From Oscillospiraceae bacterium (GTDB taxonomy: Bacteria > Bacillota_A > Clostridia > Oscillospirales > Oscillospiraceae): 64,000 nucleotides of DNA. The notes beneath the pieces are model-generated. The model had not been told where the DNA came from. It saw only the letters and a program-made list of their open reading frames with translations, and made no database searches. Where the stretch lies: positions 1 through 64,000 of the forward strand of contig CADAPN010000004.1 of NCBI GenBank assembly GCA_902789835.1. The letters run 5' to 3'. A program made the translations under genes and the position numbers. Positions 60,749-64,000 of the stretch are shown in pieces. Positions within the stretch are counted from its first letter, which is position 1. Each line of letters starts with the position of its first letter.

Positions 60749-61335
60749 AGCTGCTGCTCATCTCAGATGAGGAAGACAAATATCTTTGGGATTATTACCG
60801 TCCCGGCAACCTGGACGGTATCGACCTGATTCTGTCCGCAGGGGACCTCAAGGCGAACTATCTCAGCTTTCTGGTGACGATGGCAAACCGCCCCCTGCTC
60901 TACGTCCACGGGAATCACGACGGCTCCTATGACCGCCAGCCGCCGGAGGGCTGCGACTGCATCGACGACCGCCTCGTGGTGGTGAACGGGCTCCGGATCC
61001 TCGGGCTGGGCGGCTGCCTGCGCTATAACGGTGGACCTTATCAGTACTCCGAGCGTCAGATGCGCATGCGCATCCTGAAGCTTCAATGGAAGATCAGCCG
61101 GGCCGGCGGGGTCGATATCGTCCTCACCCACGCCCCGGCCGCGGGCTACGGAGACGAGGACAACATCACCCACCGCGGCTTCGAGGCGTTTCTCCCCCTG
61201 CTGGACCGCTGGCAGCCCTCCTACCTCGTCCACGGGCATATCCATAAGCGCTATGACCCTCGGCAGCAGCGTGTCCTGCAGTACAAGAACACCACCATCA
61301 TCAATGCAAACGGAAAACACTATCTGGATCTGTAG
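60745..61335 (+). CDS. metallophosphoesterase
   Basis: A 196-residue protein. GTG 60745 overlaps the previous stop (GTGA), after GGAGGACA. Calcineurin-like motifs: ISDEEDKYLW (the first D-x-H position is degenerate), SAGDLKANYL, HGNHDGSYD, LTHAPAAGYG and VHGHIHKRYD. It could hydrolyse a nucleotide or phosphodiester, fitting a nucleoside-sensing or nucleotide-stress role with the BMP protein. TAG stop. Confidence 0.85.
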   Translation: MKLLLISDEEDKYLWDYYRPGNLDGIDLILSAGDLKANYLSFLVTMANRPLLYVHGNHDGSYDRQPPEGCDCIDDRLVVVNGLRILGLGGCLRYNGGPYQYSERQMRMRILKLQWKISRAGGVDIVLTHAPAAGYGDEDNITHRGFEAFLPLLDRWQPSYLVHGHIHKRYDPRQQRVLQYKNTTIINANGKHYLDL

Positions 61336-61395
61336 ACAAAAAGCAGGCCTTGAACGGCCGGCAATATTTAGTCCAAACTAACCATTCTTCAAAAC

Positions 61396-61425
61396 ATACG
61401 CCCTCCGAAGAGGGCGTATTTCTTT
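61396..61425 (+). terminator. terminator after the phosphoesterase gene
   Basis: A 10-bp stem ATACGCCCTC with loop CGAA, followed by TTCTTTC. Confidence 0.8.
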
Positions 61426-61625
61426 CCATGATGTTTTCGATGATCGGATCCTTGCTGACAAAAGGTCTGCTAAAAGGCTTCATGATCCAAAGATCTGCCT
61501 TCATTGTCTCACCCTCCGATTTTCATACTGCCGCAGCCCTCTTATCCGTCCACACTGTAGCGTTCAGAAGCAGTGTTTTGGCTCCTTTTCCCGTTGTATC
61601 TTTAGAATTCTTCATGAAAAGACAA

Positions 61626-61654
61626 TTGCTTTCCAAATCCACAAATGATATGAT
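61626..61654 (+). promoter_or_regulatory. promoter of the Cys-motif protein/radical SAM unit
   Basis: TTGCTT, a 17-base spacer and TATGAT, about 32 bases before the TTG start. Confidence 0.65.
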
Positions 61655-61685
61655 CGTTATCAGAAAAACGAGGGAGGTGTCAATA

Positions 61686-62141
61686 TTGTTAGGAAAGCAA
61701 AAGTGTCGTATTTTAAAGGAAATCCGCCAGAGAATTGCAGATGAAAACGATATTCCTTTTGTTACTCAGGAATGCCGCCATCGGGGCGAATGTTCGGGAA
61801 CCTGCCCTCGCTGTGAGAGCGAGCTGCGTTATCTGGAGCAGCAGCTTGACCGGCGCGCCGCACTTGGAAAACGAATCACGGTAGCTGCTCTCTGTGCCGG
61901 AATTGCGTTTACCGGTGCAGGCTGCGTTCAGGATGTTCCGGTGATCACTCCCGCTCCCGGTGAACAGCTCTCTGGTGAAGTTGCCCCATATGAGACTGTT
62001 GTTCCATCTGAAGAACCAGAGCTTGAAACGAGCGAGGTTGCTCCGGCTTCTGATCATTCCCCCGCGTATTCCACAGCTTCACCGGGAACAAACCCGGTAG
62101 ATGTTGAGGAGTTTGAATTGTCCGGTATGGTGCCGTATTGA
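61686..62141 (+). CDS. Cys-motif membrane protein paired with radical SAM enzyme
   Basis: A 151-residue protein; TTG 61686 follows GGGAGG and the promoter at 61626 (GTG 61677 overlaps the ribosome-binding site). N-terminal domain KCRILKEIRQRIADENDI with CRHRGECSGTCPRCESEL, a Cx5Cx3Cx2C set that could bind zinc or iron-sulfur, then an amphipathic helix and a hydrophobic stretch ITVAALCAGIAFTGAGC. The last Cys could be a lipobox or metal ligand. The tail (about 95-151) is acidic and Pro/Ser-rich without structure. It adjoins a radical SAM gene (18 bases). The family is not identified. It may be a substrate or accessory of that enzyme. Confidence 0.65.
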   Translation: MLGKQKCRILKEIRQRIADENDIPFVTQECRHRGECSGTCPRCESELRYLEQQLDRRAALGKRITVAALCAGIAFTGAGCVQDVPVITPAPGEQLSGEVAPYETVVPSEEPELETSEVAPASDHSPAYSTASPGTNPVDVEEFELSGMVPY

Positions 62142-62159
62142 GCGCTGGATATCGGAAAA

Positions 62160-62774
62160 ATGAAACCGGTGTACCCACTTCTTGCCCTGGCCCGTCTTCG
62201 TATGGGAATCGACGGTAAAGGTGTTACCACCCTTGTCGCCGGGGCGGGCTGCCCTTTGCAGTGCCAATGGTGTATTAATAAAAGGCTCCTGAGAGAAGGC
62301 ATGCCAACGCTCGTAAGCCCTGAGCAGCTTCTGGACCGGGTAAAGGTCGATGATTTGTATTTCCGCGCAACGGGCGGCGGCATTACCTTCGGCGGCGGAG
62401 AACCTTTGCTCCATGCTGATTTTCTATATGAATTCTGCTCCTCAGCTCCTTCGGGCTGGACGATCTGTGTTGAAACAAGTCTACACGTTCCTCAAAGAAA
62501 CGTACAGATTGTTGCGGACATTGCAGACGAGTTTATCGTTGACTGCAAAGACATGAATCCTCAGATCTACCGGAAGTATACCGGTGGTAACGAGAAGCTT
62601 ATGGAAAGCAATCTGAAATTTCTGTTGCAAACGGTCGGTGCAGGCCATATTCACGTCCGTGTTCCACACATTCCGGGGTATAACACAGAGGCTGATCAGG
62701 CAAACAGCGCCAAACGACTGAAGGCGATTGGCTTCCAGGATCCGGAGCTTTTCACTTACACCGTCCGAGACTGA
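62160..62774 (+). CDS. radical SAM protein, PFL-activase-like
   Basis: A 204-residue protein. The CxxxCxxC iron-sulfur motif is CPLQCQWC (about residues 31-38), followed by GGGITFGGGEPLLH (SAM amine-binding GGE), VETSLHVP and EFIVDCKDMNPQIYRKYTGG. This is the layout of small glycyl-radical-enzyme activases. No glycyl radical enzyme gene is nearby. The C-terminus is slightly short of PflA (about 245). Its target may be the preceding Cys-motif protein. Confidence 0.85.
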   Translation: MKPVYPLLALARLRMGIDGKGVTTLVAGAGCPLQCQWCINKRLLREGMPTLVSPEQLLDRVKVDDLYFRATGGGITFGGGEPLLHADFLYEFCSSAPSGWTICVETSLHVPQRNVQIVADIADEFIVDCKDMNPQIYRKYTGGNEKLMESNLKFLLQTVGAGHIHVRVPHIPGYNTEADQANSAKRLKAIGFQDPELFTYTVRD

Positions 62775-62785
62775 CAACTTCTATT

Positions 62786-62810
62786 CCCTCTGCTTTGGCA
62801 GAGGGCTTTC
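62786..62810 (+). terminator. terminator after the radical SAM gene
   Basis: CCCTCTGC pairs with GCAGAGGG around TTTG, followed by CTTTC. Confidence 0.7.
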
Positions 62811-62902
62811 TATTGTTCTCGGCCTTACCGCTAATATTCATTCTTTCGGTTGCTGACGCATATGTTCTGTCAGAGCTGGTCTATACCTGACTGCATGGAT
62901 GG

Positions 62903-62943
62903 TGCCCCGCAGTGATCATAGTGATTGCAGCGGGGGCATTTTT
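62903..62943 (+). terminator. second terminator-like hairpin, plus strand
   Basis: TGCCCCGC pairs with GCGGGGGCA (one bulged G) across a long loop, followed by TTTTT. It directly precedes the 3' end of the converging winged-helix fragment. Confidence 0.5.
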
Positions 62944-62944
62944 A

Positions 62945-63166
62945 CTATTGGTTGATTCTCCAGTATCCCTTCCGATCTGAGCCAATTCGGGAGATAATCC
63001 CTTTTTCTTTTAATGCTTTCAAGTATTTTGTTACCGATACTCTGCTTACGTTTAGTTTCTCTGCTATCTGCAGGGAAGTAAATCCCGGATCTTCTATAAG
63101 AAGTTCCAACACTCTTTGTTCTTTATCAGAAAGCTTATCTGGATTGGAATGGGACTCTTCAGGCAA
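62945..63166 (-). pseudogene. winged-helix tail of an AlbA/Schlafen-type regulator
   Basis: 73 codons on the minus strand from TTG 63166. LSDKEQRVLELL, SLQIAEKLNVSRVSVTKYLKAL and GSDRKGYWRINQ match the C-terminal winged helix of AlbA_2-domain (Schlafen-like) putative transcriptional regulators, where it follows about 400 residues of ATP-binding-like domain. That upstream part is absent, because sequence right of about 63175 belongs to an ammonium-transporter gene on the other strand. A free-standing small regulator is possible but less likely. Confidence 0.55.
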
Positions 63167-63185
63167 GACGAAAGAACCGTCCCCG

Positions 63186-63992
63186 TGTCTTGAAATCCTG
63201 GATATCCACTTTCATGTGGATGACCCTGTCGGCGCAGTGGCGGTACACTGTGTCAACGGAATCTGGGGAACGGTTGCCGTCGGGCTCTTTGCCTGCAATG
63301 AGGCCTACGGTACAAAGGGGCTTTTCTACGGAGGCGGTTTTCGCCAGCTGGGCGTGCAGTGTCTCGGAGTGCTGACCGTGGGGACGTATACGGTGCTGTG
63401 TATGATTCTGGTCTTCCGGATGATCCGGGCAACAGTCGGTCTGCGCGCAAGTGCGGAGGAGGAAATTGAGGGACTGGACGTGACCGAGCACGGTCTCACC
63501 AGCGCCTATGCCGACTTTCTTCCAATTGAGTCTGCACTCGGTGTTCACTCCGACGGTCCGGTAGACACCAGCGGTCTGGCGCCGTTCCCGCTGGAACTTT
63601 CCTCCGGCCTGAAAGAGACACCCATCGGCAAAAAACGCTATACCCTTGTCCGGATTCTGTGCGATGAGGAACGCTTTGGAACCCTGCGCGATACGATGGC
63701 CTCCATCGGTGTGACCGGCATGACGGTCACGAACGTTATGGGCTACGGTACGCAAAAAGGGAAAGCCGGTCAATACCGTGGAATTGAGATGAGTATGCAT
63801 CTGATTCCGAAGCTGCAGGTTGACATTGTTGTGTCAAAAGTGGATCCGGAGCTTGTCGTGGCCGCGGCGAACGCGGCGTTGCATACCGGTGAGATCGGAG
63901 ACGGTAAAATCTTTGTTAGTGACGTGGAGGACGTTGTCCGTATTCGAACCGGAGAATCCGGCTACGACGCCCTGCAAATTACCGGTGTCTGA
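63186..63992 (+). pseudogene. AmtB-PII fusion, 5' part missing
   Basis: The frame from 63186 reads DIHFHVDDPVGAVAVHCVNG and IWGTVAVGLFACNE, the last third of an AmtB ammonium channel (final three helices), then a linker and a complete PII/GlnB domain: YTLVRILCDEERFGTLRDTM, T-loop AGQYRGIEMSMHLIPK with the uridylylation-type Tyr, and TGEIGDGKIFVSDVEDVVRI. About two thirds of AmtB are missing, and no start or ribosome-binding site fits the breakpoint; the open frame left of 63186 is unrelated sequence. The PII part is intact and could in principle be translated from an internal start. The stop is TGA near the window edge. Confidence 0.8.
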
Positions 63993-64000
63993 CTTGCGCC

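Larger units (their letters stand above)
61336..61685. other. intergenic stretch with terminator and promoter
   Basis: Holds the terminator at 61396-61425 and a promoter at 61626-61654. An open frame from 61350 runs through both and is not considered coding before 61686. Confidence 0.6.

Overview
The window looks like a chromosomal segment of a GC-rich Firmicute of the class Clostridia, probably Oscillospiraceae or Lachnospiraceae. The evidence is the gene order hprK-murB-rapZ-whiA-dnaE, a fused FeoA-FeoB, a two-component pair of YesM/YesN type around a sugar ABC transporter, EFR1-type ferredoxin and IorAB proteins, strong Shine-Dalgarno sites, and near-consensus sigma-A promoters (TTGNNN-17-TATAAT). 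No rRNA operon, complete tRNA, CRISPR array or intact transposase was seen.

Region 1 (1-7500) is an accessory island that is visibly more AT-rich than the rest. It holds a VbhA-type antitoxin with a Fic toxin cut by an amber codon; a TOTE-type primase-helicase-PLD protein followed by an MNT nucleotidyltransferase and a frameshifted HEPN partner; an AAA_14/DUF4143 ATPase; and scraps of a DUF234 ATPase and of a 5'-nucleotidase. Three direct copies of one module, resembling the 3' end of a tRNA (Pro-like) plus its terminator, split the island into consecutive cargo units. This suggests repeated insertion at one tRNA 3' end whose intact gene should lie to the left of the window.

Region 2 (7539-20200) carries a hybrid histidine kinase, a secreted protein with an Ig-like region and a C-terminal zinc ribbon, an aldo/keto reductase with ferredoxin domain, a LysM protein, and iorAB divergent from a LysR gene that has lost its recognition helix while a perfect LysR-type operator remains. 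An acyltransferase, a GIY-YIG protein, an EFR1 ferredoxin and a DUF1294 protein follow.

Region 3 (20287-33464) is a minus-strand set of catabolic and envelope genes. One long operon encodes a GH94 phosphorylase (closest in appearance to N,N'-diacetylchitobiose phosphorylase), a phosphohexomutase, a YesM-like sensor, a binding protein, two permeases and a YesN-like regulator: disaccharide import, phosphorolysis and sensing in one unit. A Nudix hydrolase, a GT4 glycosyltransferase and a secreted esterase form a second unit.

Region 4 (33686-46216) is core: CCA-adding enzyme, FeoAB with a miniature DtxR-like protein, xpt, rpmB, then hprK-murB-rapZ-whiA-dnaE.

Region 5 (46283-62805) has an acyl-CoA-ligase-like enzyme, a small operon with a MoaE-like protein, an HdeD-like protein and a DUF6765-like protein, and then a translationally coupled phosphorelay (hybrid kinase, REC-GGDEF*-EAL, Hpt, double-REC hybrid kinase). 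After that come an EamA transporter, a cytoplasmic BMP-domain protein and a metallophosphoesterase, and finally a Cys-motif membrane protein paired with a radical SAM enzyme. Region 6 (62903-64000) is a rearrangement junction: an AlbA/Schlafen-type winged-helix tail faces the 3' part of an AmtB-PII fusion gene. Where a start differs from the longest open frame, the choice rests on ribosome-binding site and promoter position; domain names come from motif recognition without database searches.
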